From contig NZ_JABAOB010000002.1 in the NCBI RefSeq assembly GCF_012726295.1, forward strand, positions 682,001-746,000: a stretch of DNA of 64,000 nucleotides. Direction: 5' to 3'. The translations under genes were made by a program, and so were the position numbers. The notes below the pieces were generated by a model that was given only the letters and a program-made list of their open reading frames with translations, did no database searches and was not told the DNA's origin. The stretch is from Chitinophaga sp. Ak27 (GTDB lineage Bacteria; Bacteroidota; Bacteroidia; Chitinophagales; Chitinophagaceae). Numbering within the stretch: position 1 is the first letter of the stretch; every line of letters begins with the position of its first letter. Positions 1 through 8,109 of this stretch are shown here, in pieces.

Positions 1-159
1 TAAGGTAATTGTTTGTGAGGTTGCGGTAGCATAAATAGTACAGAGAGCGCCCGTTAACAGCAGAGAGGTCAGCTTCATCTGTAGCAGGATGTTGGTTTTA
101 CGCCAGCCCCTTAGCCAGGTTAGCCGGTGGCAATGATTCTTTTTTTGCATAAATTGCAT
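1..159 (-). CDS. SusC/RagA-type TonB-dependent receptor, N-terminus only (runs off left edge)
   Basis: The frame stays open from the ATG at 159 down to base 1, giving 53 codons. The product starts MQFMQKKNHC, has a basic stretch (RGWRKTN), then a hydrophobic signal segment (LLQMKLTSLLLTGALCTIYA) and ends in TATSQTITL. An alternative in-frame ATG is at 150. The QTITL ending is how the secretin/TonB short N-terminal (STN) domain usually begins in SusC proteins controlled by a FecR/ECF pair, and such a pair lies directly upstream on the same strand. I infer an outer-membrane nutrient importer whose N-terminal domain signals to the FecR protein. The substrate cannot be seen because the rest of the gene and its SusD partner lie outside the window. 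Confidence 0.75.
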   Translation of the reverse strand, partial: MQFMQKKNHCHRLTWLRGWRKTNILLQMKLTSLLLTGALCTIYATATSQTITL

Positions 160-220
160 CGGTTACGGTTGATAAAATTGAAATTTTGTCCGAATTGAAG
201 TTTGCATCAATCGGAACTGT

Positions 221-250
221 TGCCGGAAGCGGCTCTAATCACTTCCGGCA
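221..250. repeat. Stem-loop between fecR-like gene and susC start
   Basis: A 9-base inverted repeat (TGCCGGAAG at 221-229, CTTCCGGCA at 242-250) with a 12-base loop lies in the 227-base gap between the FecR gene and the SusC start. A T-rich run (251-257) follows on the plus strand only, so it is not a clean terminator for the minus-strand genes. It could be an RNA processing or attenuation hairpin that uncouples receptor expression from the regulators. Confidence 0.4.
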
Positions 251-386
251 TTTTGTTCCTGAAGGATGGTTATTGGTTGGTTTTGATATTTAACTGTTTG
301 GTTTAGCCAATAAAGCCCCTTCTGGCCATTAGAAGCCAAATGTTTCATTGTTCACGCAATAAGTTTGGTATTAGTCTATGGTGTTC

Positions 387-1547
387 CTAAGGCATTACAA
401 TCAATTTCCTGTCATTCTCGATCCTGAAATGAACATGTACATCTTCCAGTGTATTTAATATTTCAGAGAGTTTTAAATTGCGGCTCAGCTCTCCGCCAAA
501 GCGTAAGTCTGGCACTCCTTTTTCATATACCACTTCGATGTTATACCAACGCTCCAGTTGTTTCATTACCTGTTGCAGACTGGCGCCATCAAAATTGAAT
601 AACCCGTTTTTCCAGGCCATTACTTTGTCAATATTCACTGCTGTAGTTATTTTTATTGGTCCTCCTGTCATAAGCGCCTGCTCGCCTGGTTTTAGGGTAG
701 CAGTTTCGTCTGCGTATCTCACCCGCACCGCCCCCTCCAGCAACGTAGTGGCCACACCTGGTTCATCTTTGTAAGCATTGATGTTAAAATGGGTGCCTAA
801 TACTTCTACGGTGCTGGTTTCATTTATTTTAACCTTAAAAGGCATATTGGTATGCTGTGCTACTTCGAAATAGGCTTCCCCCGTTATTTCTACCAGGCGT
901 TCTTTTCCTTTAAATGCAACCGGGTACCTGATAGCGCTGGCTGCATTCAGCCATACCGTGGTACCATCGGGTAGTTTCAAACGGAATTGCCGGCCGTTTG
1001 GAGTTGATACACTGTTGTAAACAATTTCACCGGCTCCTGGCGCTGCATCATATACCAACTGTCCTTTTTGTAACACCACGCGGGCGCCGGTCTGATTGGC
1101 TACCACGCCATTTCCCGTACTGTCCAGCTGTATCTGGCTACCATCTGCCAGGGTAAGGACAGCCCCACTGCCTCCCGGAGCCACGTCATTTTGTGCTACA
1201 GGCAGGTGAGTGGAGGGGAGGTGATCAAGCCGGTTTTTCAGCAGGTAAAATATACTGGTACCGATTAGTAATACAGCAGCAGCAGCATATGCCAGGAGGC
1301 GCCGTATCCTGGTTGTTCTTACCTGGTGTTGTATGCGGCCCAGTATGAATGAATTGAGCCGTTCGCGGCGGTCCTCTGATTCATCGCCCGTAAACGTATC
1401 TTCCATGAATGTTTCTTCCATGGATGCTTCCAGTAATGCGCGGTAATGATCGTCGTTCAGCAGCACTGTAAATCGCTCCTTTTCTTCGACAGAGAGATCG
1501 CCTGTTAAATACCGGTCCAATAATGAATAAAATTCACTGTTATTCAT
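387..1547 (-). CDS. FecR-family anti-sigma factor
   Basis: The 386-residue protein has a cytoplasmic N-terminal region with the sigma-binding helix pattern (YLTGDLSVEEKERF), one membrane segment around residues 84-103 (LLAYAAAAVLLIGTSIFYLL), and a periplasmic FecR domain containing the typical motifs SVPNGRQFRLKLPDGT-like (here VSTPNGRQFRLKLPDGT), VWLNAAS and GEAYFEV. The C-terminal part ends in the DUF4974-like region (LEDVHVHFRIENDRKLIV). In this family the periplasmic domain senses the N-terminal domain of a substrate-loaded receptor and controls release of the partner ECF sigma factor. It lies 65 bases downstream of the sigma gene and just upstream of the SusC gene, the standard order in Bacteroidota. 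Length and motifs are normal, with no sign of damage. Confidence 0.95.
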   Translation of the reverse strand: MNNSEFYSLLDRYLTGDLSVEEKERFTVLLNDDHYRALLEASMEETFMEDTFTGDESEDRRERLNSFILGRIQHQVRTTRIRRLLAYAAAAVLLIGTSIFYLLKNRLDHLPSTHLPVAQNDVAPGGSGAVLTLADGSQIQLDSTGNGVVANQTGARVVLQKGQLVYDAAPGAGEIVYNSVSTPNGRQFRLKLPDGTTVWLNAASAIRYPVAFKGKERLVEITGEAYFEVAQHTNMPFKVKINETSTVEVLGTHFNINAYKDEPGVATTLLEGAVRVRYADETATLKPGEQALMTGGPIKITTAVNIDKVMAWKNGLFNFDGASLQQVMKQLERWYNIEVVYEKGVPDLRFGGELSRNLKLSEILNTLEDVHVHFRIENDRKLIVMP

Positions 1548-1612
1548 ACATTTTGTTTGAAGCTATTTCCCAGCTAAATATAAAGACGCAATATGGAGAG
1601 AGACCGGGTAGG

Positions 1613-2200
1613 TTATTTGAAAAAAAAATTGAGGCCGGGTAAAATGAGTAGCATATAGGCATTATAATGCAAGGCTTCCCTCAACGCATTAAGAGCAGCC
1701 ACCATATGAAATTTAACCGTAGCAGGGGAAATCTGCAGCTGTACAGCAATCTGCTGGTAGGTGAAATTTTCGAACCTGCTCAAAGTAAATACGGCTTTTT
1801 GTTGAGGGGAGAGCCGGTCGATGGCTTGCTGTATTTTCTGGTAGGTTTCTTTCCATTCCAGTTGCCGGTCGGGAAGCCATCCTTCGTTCAGATCATCGCT
1901 CCCGGCAGTCGCAACGGATTTTAGCCGTTTCCTTACGGCGGAAACAAGCTGGTTGCGGGATAATATAAAGAGATAATTCTTAAAGTTCTCTATTTCAGGC
2001 AACCGGTGGCGGTTATCCCATATTTTCAGGAATACATCCTGTACCAGTTCCTCAGCCTCCTGGCAGGATTTGAGATAGCTAAGGGCATGTGAATATAATT
2101 TATTTCTGTAAAGGTCCAATAGTGCGGCGAAGGCGACCTCATTACCTTTTGCCGTTTCGCTCAGGAGCTCTCTCTCGTTATGTAATGTTTTCTCAGACAA
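1613..2200 (-). CDS. RNA polymerase ECF-type sigma factor (RpoE-like)
   Basis: The 195-residue protein has sigma region 2 (AALLDLYRNKLYSHALSYLK ... EAEELVQDVFLKIWDNR) and region 4 with a helix-turn-helix (LSPQQKAVFTLSRFENFTYQQIAVQLQ). This is the size and arrangement of Bacteroidota ECF sigma factors that work with FecR proteins. It should direct transcription of the receptor operon whose first gene starts at 159 once released by the FecR protein. It starts at an ATG at 2200 after a 414-base intergenic stretch. A hydrophobic tail (YMLLILPGLNFFFK) is unusual but short. Confidence 0.95.
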   Translation of the reverse strand: MSEKTLHNERELLSETAKGNEVAFAALLDLYRNKLYSHALSYLKSCQEAEELVQDVFLKIWDNRHRLPEIENFKNYLFILSRNQLVSAVRKRLKSVATAGSDDLNEGWLPDRQLEWKETYQKIQQAIDRLSPQQKAVFTLSRFENFTYQQIAVQLQISPATVKFHMVAALNALREALHYNAYMLLILPGLNFFFK

Positions 2201-2614
2201 TATTATGTAGTGTCTTGGTTGGCTGACGATGCAAACTAAAAGAAAAAAATCTGATTATAATAAATTCGTTCTGAGATTTTGTTATCATATCAACTTGGAT
2301 GGAGTATAGTTACTCAACCACTCGTAATTTTTTATGGCCATTTTACAGGTCGGTCAGAAAACATGGTAATGAGCAATTGGAACGGGCTTTCGGATATCCT
2401 TACAACAGGCAGATCTGGTAGTAAGCTCTCCAATGTGGGAATAACAACTTTTTAACAACAAAGGACGACCCGCCGCCCCAACCACTTCGCTGTTTTATTT
2501 GTTTAATGATTATTACACTAAAAGACCGGTTTTGCTATAATAGCAAATGATCGATGAAACAACGTCCCTGTAATTCCCTCAGAAAATTTTAAGTACCCCT
2601 TAAAAACTACTGAA
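2201..2614. other. Intergenic region between divergent genes
   Basis: This AT-rich stretch separates the minus-strand sigma factor from the plus-strand gene at 2615 and should hold both promoters. Apart from the palindrome listed separately at 2531-2547 I see no gene, RNA or repeat in it. Confidence 0.5.
2531..2547. promoter_or_regulatory. Perfect 17-base palindrome upstream of the gene at 2615
   Basis: TTTGCTAT, a central A, then ATAGCAAA form a perfect palindrome that begins 84 bases and ends 68 bases before the ATG at 2615. The short arms and AT-rich sequence fit an operator better than a terminator. No regulator next to it is an obvious partner, so the role is inferred only from symmetry and position. 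Confidence 0.35.
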
Positions 2615-2914
2615 ATGCGTACACTATTAAGAGTTATCTGCCAGGTAGAAGCATCAAACAAAGCCGTGGCAGATGGAACCCTCGCCAAAATCATGAAGTC
2701 AACAGCAGAAAAAATAAAGCCGGAAGCAAGTTATTTTTTTGCATCGGATGGATGCAGATCGGCGATGTTCATCTTTGATTTGAAAGATCCATCTGATATA
2801 CCAGGTATAGCAGAGCCTCTCTTTATGTCGCTCAATGCCAAAGTTGAGTTTAGTCCCGTTATGAATGCGGAAGACCTGCAGAAAGGACTTGCTAATGCAG
2901 GAATGCTGAAATAG
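2615..2914 (+). CDS. Small conserved protein of unknown function
   Basis: The 99-residue protein has no signal peptide, membrane segment or catalytic motif that I recognise. It contains the pattern KPEASYFFASDGCRSAMFIFDLKDPSDIP and AEPLFMSLNAKVEFSPVMNAEDL, which resembles a widespread family of small proteins of about 95 residues, often misannotated as pantothenate synthetase, that probably form ferredoxin-like dimers. No function is assigned. It stands alone with its own palindromic upstream site and faces the inhibitor gene that ends at 2999. Confidence 0.75.
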   Translation: MRTLLRVICQVEASNKAVADGTLAKIMKSTAEKIKPEASYFFASDGCRSAMFIFDLKDPSDIPGIAEPLFMSLNAKVEFSPVMNAEDLQKGLANAGMLK

Positions 2915-2998
2915 AAGTTTATGTCGGAAAATTATGGTGGTTAACCCTTTCTCAAAAGGGATATTAATGCTAATAGAGCGACGGGCTGTTATATTGCG

Positions 2999-3301
2999 TT
3001 ACTCAATAACGGTGATATCAAATACTTTTGTATTGATCGCCTGACCATCTTTTTCCCATACTCTTCTTTGTTCAAATGTAACAGTTGTACGGCCCGGCGC
3101 AATGCCGGTGATCAAAAATACTTCATCGTTGCTGGTGCCGACGTCACGGCGCATGGAATCTACTGTATAGTCATAGGGCTTTACTTCAACGCAATGGTCA
3201 TTTTCAACTTTAAAGAACCATTGAAAGCCTGCTGTACCTAAGCCTGGCAAGATGATAGGAAGATCGCCTCCTGTTTTCAATTCTTTGGGTGTGATTTCCA
3301 T
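2999..3301 (-). CDS. Chagasin-like (MEROPS I42) cysteine-protease inhibitor
   Basis: The 100-residue protein shows the three loop regions by which chagasin-type inhibitors block papain-like proteases: GTAGFQWF in the position of the usual NPTTGYxW loop, DVGTSNDEVF in place of the GxGG loop, and FEQRRVWE matching the RPW loop, followed by the closing strand KVFDITVIE. The first two loops differ from the classic motifs, so the affinity may be altered. There is no signal peptide, unlike many bacterial I42 proteins. It lies 133 bases downstream of, and on the same strand as, a papain-like protease that also lacks a signal peptide. I infer that it protects the producing cell from, or regulates, that protease. 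Confidence 0.75.
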   Translation of the reverse strand: MEITPKELKTGGDLPIILPGLGTAGFQWFFKVENDHCVEVKPYDYTVDSMRRDVGTSNDEVFLITGIAPGRTTVTFEQRRVWEKDGQAINTKVFDITVIE

Positions 3302-3319
3302 ATATCAGTTTTTACGAAG

Positions 3320-3426
3320 TTACGAATTACGGATTACAGAAGGGAAGCGCTATTTTAAATCAGGCTGCTTCACGCTATCGCCGCCATATTGGAGCCGATT
3401 GGTAGTCCGTAATCCGTAATTCGTAA
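3320..3426. repeat. 18-base inverted repeat between protease and inhibitor genes
   Basis: The arm at 3320-3337 (TTACGAATTACGGATTAC) is the exact reverse complement of 3409-3426, with 71 bases between. The arms themselves contain a near-repeat of TTACGAATTACGGATTAC subunits (ATTACG-like). The element fills almost the whole gap between the two genes. It may be a dispersed palindromic element or an RNA hairpin adjusting the inhibitor-to-protease ratio. Confidence 0.6.
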
Positions 3427-3434
3427 TTTATTGC

Positions 3435-5105
3435 TTACACAAACCATTTATGGTACATGGCTGAATCAGTACCTTCTACAAAACAGTCGAGCCGGCCCGC
3501 CTGCCAGGATGATACACCCACAGCTGAGGATAAGATACCGCCCAGGTTTTCGTCTCCGCTCCAGGCTTTACCATCCCACCATTTGTGCATCATGTTATAG
3601 TTCTGCCCGGGGAAGAATACATCTATTCTGTTAGGTCCCCATGATACAGCTCCAGGGCTATCAAACATGTTAGACTGCAGGTTTTCCCAGCCACTCCAGC
3701 CTTTATCAAACCATTTGTGCCAGAGTTTATTATCCTGACCGCGGGCGAAACAGTCTAATCTGCCGGGTGCCCAGGAAGAAACTGCTGGTGCAGAAGTAAT
3801 AATGCCTCCGAGGTCTTCCCAGCCATGCCAGGTGCCGTCAAACCATAAATGCCACATGGAAGAATTCATGCCACGGGCAAATATGTCGATTCTGTTAGGG
3901 CCCCAGCTAACGCAGGTTGGCTCGGAAGAAAGGGTTCCTCCCAGGTCTTCCCATTGGCTCCATCCGCCCTGGTAGTACCTGTGCCAGAGGTGATGATTTA
4001 GTCCTACTGCAAAGATGTCTAACCGGCCAGCTGTCCAGGAGCAGATAGCAGGAGCCCCCTGTATTTGTCCACCCAGTGATTCCCAGCCCTGCCAGGAGGC
4101 GCCATTCCACCATTTGTGATATACTGCGGAATCCAGGCCCCGTACCACTACATCGATCCTGTTTGCTGCCCATGAAACGGCATTAGGCCGGGAAGTGAGC
4201 AAACCACCGAGGTTTTCATAACCATGCCATCCGGTTTTTGGAGCAGGGAGGACTACACCACTCGCAGTCCAGAATGGAAATTCTGTATCTATTCCGGCCT
4301 GTCCATAGCCGATTTTAAAGAATCCACCTTTACCCCATCCAAGACCCCAGGAGTTTTTGCAGATCCAACATTGTTCTGCTTCGGAGTACCCGATAACGGT
4401 AACACAGTGTAATCCTTTGTCCACGCCGCTTACATGGGTATATACGCCGTCTGCATAAGAAAAGAAATCTTCGAAAACATGCATGACAGCGGAGCAGGGG
4501 CCATGGCTAGAGAGATAGTTTTTTCGGTCAATTACATTTGCGAGGGTTGTTGAATTCGTGATTTTTACCGCACGGGCATCCCTGTTAGGTCCTATTGTGC
4601 AGTGAGGGGGCTGCTTCCAGATATTGTTGTCTGGGAATGCAGTAGCATAAGGGAAGCAGGATTCATCGGGGATACCACGGGTTTTTATTTGACTGAAAGC
4701 GTCTGTAGGCCACCAGCCACCGCAATTAGCGCCATGATTGGAGCAAAAATGCAGATCTGCTTCCGAAAGGTCTAATAACTGGCCATGTTCTATAGAGGCC
4801 ATGGCTTCTGTAACGGAAGTGGTACAGAAAGAAACACAGGAACCACATCCTCCCTGATCTTTTACAGGGGTAATATGGTTACCATTGTGATTGCGCCAGT
4901 CTACCTCAGGAGCGTAATTGGCTACAGGTGCAGCGCCTGCGGTGGGTTTCATTACAGCTGCCAGTTCCGCAGTGTTCACAATAACGCCCAACAGGGCTTT
5001 TTGTTGATCTTCGGGCAGTTGGGAAACGGATGTTTCTCTTGCCTGCCATCGGTTAGGGCTTTTTGCAAGATCAGCAACGAGATCTGTGATTTTCAGGTTC
5101 GACAT
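3435..5105 (-). CDS. Papain-like (C1A) cysteine protease with C-terminal six-repeat propeller
   Basis: Residues about 65-285 form a papain-like domain: DQGGCGSCVSF carries the catalytic Cys (the usual Trp after it is Val), GLHCVTVIGY carries the His, and CKNSWGLGWG carries the Asn. The N-terminal 65 residues have no signal peptide and no ERFNIN-type prodomain. From about residue 290 six repeats of about 45-50 residues follow, each with W-E-x-LGG, a SW..NR(I/L)D(V/I)F core and a WHKW-type end. Repeats 1, 3 and 5 carry NRID while 2, 4 and 6 carry GRLD, so the tail arose by doubling of a two-blade unit. Such blades resemble sugar-binding lectin propellers of the PLL type. I infer a protease targeted to glycans. 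A chagasin-like inhibitor follows. Confidence 0.9.
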   Translation of the reverse strand: MSNLKITDLVADLAKSPNRWQARETSVSQLPEDQQKALLGVIVNTAELAAVMKPTAGAAPVANYAPEVDWRNHNGNHITPVKDQGGCGSCVSFCTTSVTEAMASIEHGQLLDLSEADLHFCSNHGANCGGWWPTDAFSQIKTRGIPDESCFPYATAFPDNNIWKQPPHCTIGPNRDARAVKITNSTTLANVIDRKNYLSSHGPCSAVMHVFEDFFSYADGVYTHVSGVDKGLHCVTVIGYSEAEQCWICKNSWGLGWGKGGFFKIGYGQAGIDTEFPFWTASGVVLPAPKTGWHGYENLGGLLTSRPNAVSWAANRIDVVVRGLDSAVYHKWWNGASWQGWESLGGQIQGAPAICSWTAGRLDIFAVGLNHHLWHRYYQGGWSQWEDLGGTLSSEPTCVSWGPNRIDIFARGMNSSMWHLWFDGTWHGWEDLGGIITSAPAVSSWAPGRLDCFARGQDNKLWHKWFDKGWSGWENLQSNMFDSPGAVSWGPNRIDVFFPGQNYNMMHKWWDGKAWSGDENLGGILSSAVGVSSWQAGRLDCFVEGTDSAMYHKWFV

Positions 5106-5660
5106 AAAATGGTCTTTTTTTGAGGTGAGTAATAGAAAGAATACTTATTGTGTAAATGGATAGTAGGGCCTCTGATGCTATGACAACATATCAACAGTGG
5201 TAAATGAAGGAATTTGGGGTGTCAACGATAACAGCATTCATAGAATAACTTAACCTGCCTGACGATAATGGTAACAGAAATTTTGGGGCAAAATCATAAC
5301 GCCTTTCGACAGCAATTACATGACAAAAAACACCGTGTTTTTTAATGAACCCGAAAATAGGAACTAATGGGAAACGAAAAAAAAATACTTTTATAACAAT
5401 CGTTTGCAGTAGAAAAAAATAACAAACGCGCTATAGGAGCATGTTGCCACGGATATTGAGAATTTATAATAGCACTATAATGTGCCATACATCGTTGTGG
5501 TACTTTTTTAGTGATGTCGGATTTTTCTTTGATATTATTATTTGGAATCCGAATAATTTTACTATCTTAATATTAATAGTTCCCTCAATACAGATATATT
5601 AGTCATGCACAATAATCATCTTAACCCTGGTTATTTTTTCACACTCAAAATACCATTACT
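5106..5660. other. Long intergenic region between divergent protease and lipase genes
   Basis: This 555-base AT-rich stretch separates the divergently read protease and lipase genes and must hold their promoters. No convincing coding sequence is visible. The only notable structure is the palindrome at 5537-5557, listed separately. Confidence 0.5.
5537..5557. promoter_or_regulatory. Near-perfect 21-base palindrome upstream of lipase gene
   Basis: ATTATT and AATAAT arms flank GGAATCC, giving a 21-base palindrome with a single mismatched pair. It ends 103 bases before the lipase ATG. The size and symmetry fit an operator for a dimeric regulator; the identity of that regulator is unknown. Confidence 0.3.
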
Positions 5661-6698
5661 ATGGAATCCAAAATTAATCTCAATCCTGATGGACTTAAGA
5701 AAATTGCCGTACAACTTTGCGATGTGGCCGGTCATGCAGACCCGGATAATGACATTAAAACGCCTATGCCCGGCTGGCGGATAGCCTGGAGCAGTGGCAA
5801 GGTTACGTCCCCTAATTACTTTTTTATAGCAGAGCATGAATCCAAAGACGTTTACGCGCTGGCGATCAGAGGTTCTGTTAGCAAGGATGACGGGTTCAGC
5901 AGTGATCTGGACGTTTTTGTAGACTGGGGATTGGAAGACCTGGATGCAGCCCTGGCATACTGGCCTTTTACGAGCCAGGACGTTGCTGCCGGTTCAGATA
6001 AGATGCCCTGTATTAGCGCTGGCGCCTATACTGGTTTTACAGAAATGCTGTTGACTAGGAATAACCTGGGACTCCTGCCGCTGTTGACACTTCAACAGGC
6101 ACTGATGATCTTAACAAAAAATGGTGATAAAAAACTGATCATTACAGGGCATAGCCTTGGCGGAAACCTAGCTAATGTTTATGCTTCTTATTTTGCCGAA
6201 TGTCTTAAAAGGCAGTTCTCAAAAACGGCAGACAACGTGTCGCTCATCACTTTTGCGGCACCTGCATCAGGTAATGCAGATTTTGCCAATGACCTGGATG
6301 CTAAAATTACCAACGCATGGCATTTGCATAACATCCATGACGTTGTTCCAAATTTCCCCGTTGCCGGAAGGCTGCTGCTTGTCAGCGATTTTTACAAACC
6401 TAAAACGCCTGATGCTACCGTTATCCAGGTTCCATCCAAGAGTGGACCAAGTACAATGACAGTGCATGATTTCTACAAGAAAATGGCGGATATCCTGCTC
6501 TTGTTTGGCTATCAACAGCCTAAGAATAACTATGAATATTTCGAAGCTAAACTTGACTCCAGGTGGCAAAAGAATACTATCGACGATTGGCATGGCCAGG
6601 TTGGATTCCAGCACCAGCTCTTTAACTACGCCAAGTATTTAGGCGTAGATCTGCAGCCGATAAAGCAGCCATTAATTACTGCAACGGCTGAAGTTTAA
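5661..6698 (+). CDS. Class 3 lipase-like alpha/beta hydrolase
   Basis: The 345-residue protein carries the nucleophile elbow GHSLGG (serine in LIITGHSLGGNLANVYAS), a downstream HNIHDVVPNFP segment that fits the catalytic Asp of lipase_3 enzymes, and FQHQLFNYAKYLG near the C-terminus where the catalytic His of this family falls. An earlier block (YALAIRGSV) matches the oxyanion strand seen in this family. It lacks a signal peptide, as do the neighbouring protease and inhibitor. Probable ester or lipid hydrolysis; the substrate is unknown. It is a single-gene unit closed by a strong terminator at 6726-6767. Confidence 0.85.
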   Translation: MESKINLNPDGLKKIAVQLCDVAGHADPDNDIKTPMPGWRIAWSSGKVTSPNYFFIAEHESKDVYALAIRGSVSKDDGFSSDLDVFVDWGLEDLDAALAYWPFTSQDVAAGSDKMPCISAGAYTGFTEMLLTRNNLGLLPLLTLQQALMILTKNGDKKLIITGHSLGGNLANVYASYFAECLKRQFSKTADNVSLITFAAPASGNADFANDLDAKITNAWHLHNIHDVVPNFPVAGRLLLVSDFYKPKTPDATVIQVPSKSGPSTMTVHDFYKKMADILLLFGYQQPKNNYEYFEAKLDSRWQKNTIDDWHGQVGFQHQLFNYAKYLGVDLQPIKQPLITATAEV

Positions 6699-6725
6699 TA
6701 TCTCTCTTGTAAATAATTGCCCGGG

Positions 6726-6767
6726 GCGCCTGCCATGTTGAAAAACATCTGGCAGGCGCTTTTTTTT
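6726..6767 (+). terminator. Rho-independent terminator after lipase gene
   Basis: A perfect 10-base stem (GCGCCTGCCA at 6726-6735 and TGGCAGGCGC at 6750-6759) is followed by eight T residues, 27 bases after the lipase stop codon. Confidence 0.9.
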
Positions 6768-6823
6768 GCTGAACGTGGCAGAGTAATTGGCTACGTTGCC
6801 AGCCTGTTTGCCGGAAAATAGCG

Positions 6824-7342
6824 TTATAATGGAAGGTCTTTTACTGGTAACATATTATTGACATCCACCGGGAAACTATCGTACTTATTATACAACTTCA
6901 GGTATTTGGCTGGGTCAATGGGTTGTTCGCTGAGGATATCCACCAGCCCGCGGAAGAAGCCTTCTCTTTTTTCTGCGGGGTTGAAAATAAGGGTGAGTAC
7001 CACCTGTTCATCCGTATCATTGGCAAAACCATGCGGCGTGAAACGTGGTACATACGCCACTGACCCGGGTTGGAGGTGGTGCGTATCTTCACCGGCGTAT
7101 ACGGTAAGTACGCCTTTGTTTACAATAAATGTTTCATCCATAAAACGGTGGTAGTGCAACCTGGCGCCGATAGTATGTGGGGGTAATGTGATCTCGTATG
7201 CGCCAAGGTGACTGTTCGACATTTCACTGGTCACTTTAAATACGAAGGAAACACCTCCCATTTCCAGCCGTTCTCCCTGGCCAGGGTGATGTATGGTGGC
7301 GTTATTGGCGAGCTGGTCTTCCAGATAGTCTGTCTTTTTCAT
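6824..7342 (-). CDS. Cupin-domain protein
   Basis: The 172-residue protein contains both cupin motifs: GARLHYHRFMDETFIVNKG (motif 1, with HxH and Glu as likely metal ligands) and PGSVAYVPRFTPHGF (motif 2, with the final His). A single cupin domain of this kind is found in quercetinase-like dioxygenases and in small binding proteins, and the sequence does not decide between them. No signal peptide. It lies 80 bases downstream of a Crp/Fnr-type regulator on the same strand and is probably controlled by or cotranscribed with it. Confidence 0.85.
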   Translation of the reverse strand: MKKTDYLEDQLANNATIHHPGQGERLEMGGVSFVFKVTSEMSNSHLGAYEITLPPHTIGARLHYHRFMDETFIVNKGVLTVYAGEDTHHLQPGSVAYVPRFTPHGFANDTDEQVVLTLIFNPAEKREGFFRGLVDILSEQPIDPAKYLKLYNKYDSFPVDVNNMLPVKDLPL

Positions 7343-7422
7343 AAATTTTATTTTTATGAAGACAAAATTCAGGAATACCCACCTCTAAAACATTTACAAA
7401 TGTTGATGTTTCTGGAAAAAAG

Positions 7423-7992
7423 CTATAACTCCGCGCGTATACGACTCAGTTGAGTAGGTGTAATACCCAGATAGGAAGCGATTTCGTGCTGTTTCAGGCG
7501 GTGCTCCAGCACAGGGAATTGTTGTAAGAAGGCAGCGTAGCGGCTTTTGGCGGTATCATAGCGCAGTGATATTTCCTGTGGCTCTTTTTCCACTACCCAG
7601 TGTATTTCCAGGTAACGGATATACAATGCTGCTATATCAGGATAAGTCGTTGTCAACTTTTTAAATTCATCGAAATGGTAAGCTAATACCGTGGTATTTT
7701 CCAGTGCTTTAATCGTAAACTGGCTGGGACTTTGGGTCAGCATTGCACTTACCGACGCTGCCAGAAAGGTTTCGGGGAAAAAACGTTTGATGACCACATC
7801 TCCATTCGGCGCTGTATAGTATTGGGAGAATAACCCCTTTACTACATAGGCCACCAGCCGCGGCACCTGGCCCTCTGCCACCAGCGTTTCATGACGTTTG
7901 TAGGTGCGGCTGGTAATAATATTCCCCCATGCCTGCCGGCTTTCATCCGATAGGGGATGGTACATCGTTACTTTTTCCCAGAAGTCGTTCAT
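7423..7992 (-). CDS. Crp/Fnr-family transcriptional regulator
   Basis: The 189-residue protein has an N-terminal cyclic-nucleotide-binding-like barrel (VAYVVKGLFSQYYTAPNGDVVIKRFF) and a C-terminal helix-turn-helix (HEIASYLGITPTQLSRIR). The barrel lacks the RxSR phosphate-binding pattern of true cAMP receptors, as is common for Bacteroidota members. It ends right after the recognition helix (IRAEL), which is normal for this short subgroup. Downstream on the same strand is the cupin gene, the most likely target. The divergent genes start far away. Confidence 0.9.
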   Translation of the reverse strand: MNDFWEKVTMYHPLSDESRQAWGNIITSRTYKRHETLVAEGQVPRLVAYVVKGLFSQYYTAPNGDVVIKRFFPETFLAASVSAMLTQSPSQFTIKALENTTVLAYHFDEFKKLTTTYPDIAALYIRYLEIHWVVEKEPQEISLRYDTAKSRYAAFLQQFPVLEHRLKQHEIASYLGITPTQLSRIRAEL

Positions 7993-8066
7993 GAACGTGA
8001 ATTTAGAAACAAAAAGTCTTCAAGCCATAACACGATATACTTTTTTCAAAGAATATGACCCTGGGG

Positions 8067-8102
8067 AGAAAAAAACGCCGCATGAAGCGCTTCATGCGGC
8101 GT
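8067..8102 (-). terminator. Terminator of the adenylation-reductase gene
   Basis: A perfect 28-base palindrome (8075-8102, centre GAAGCGCTTC) sits 7 bases beyond the stop codon of the minus-strand gene and is followed, on the minus strand, by a run of T residues. The next gene (7992) is therefore a separate unit. Confidence 0.9.
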
Positions 8103-8109
8103 GCTGATA

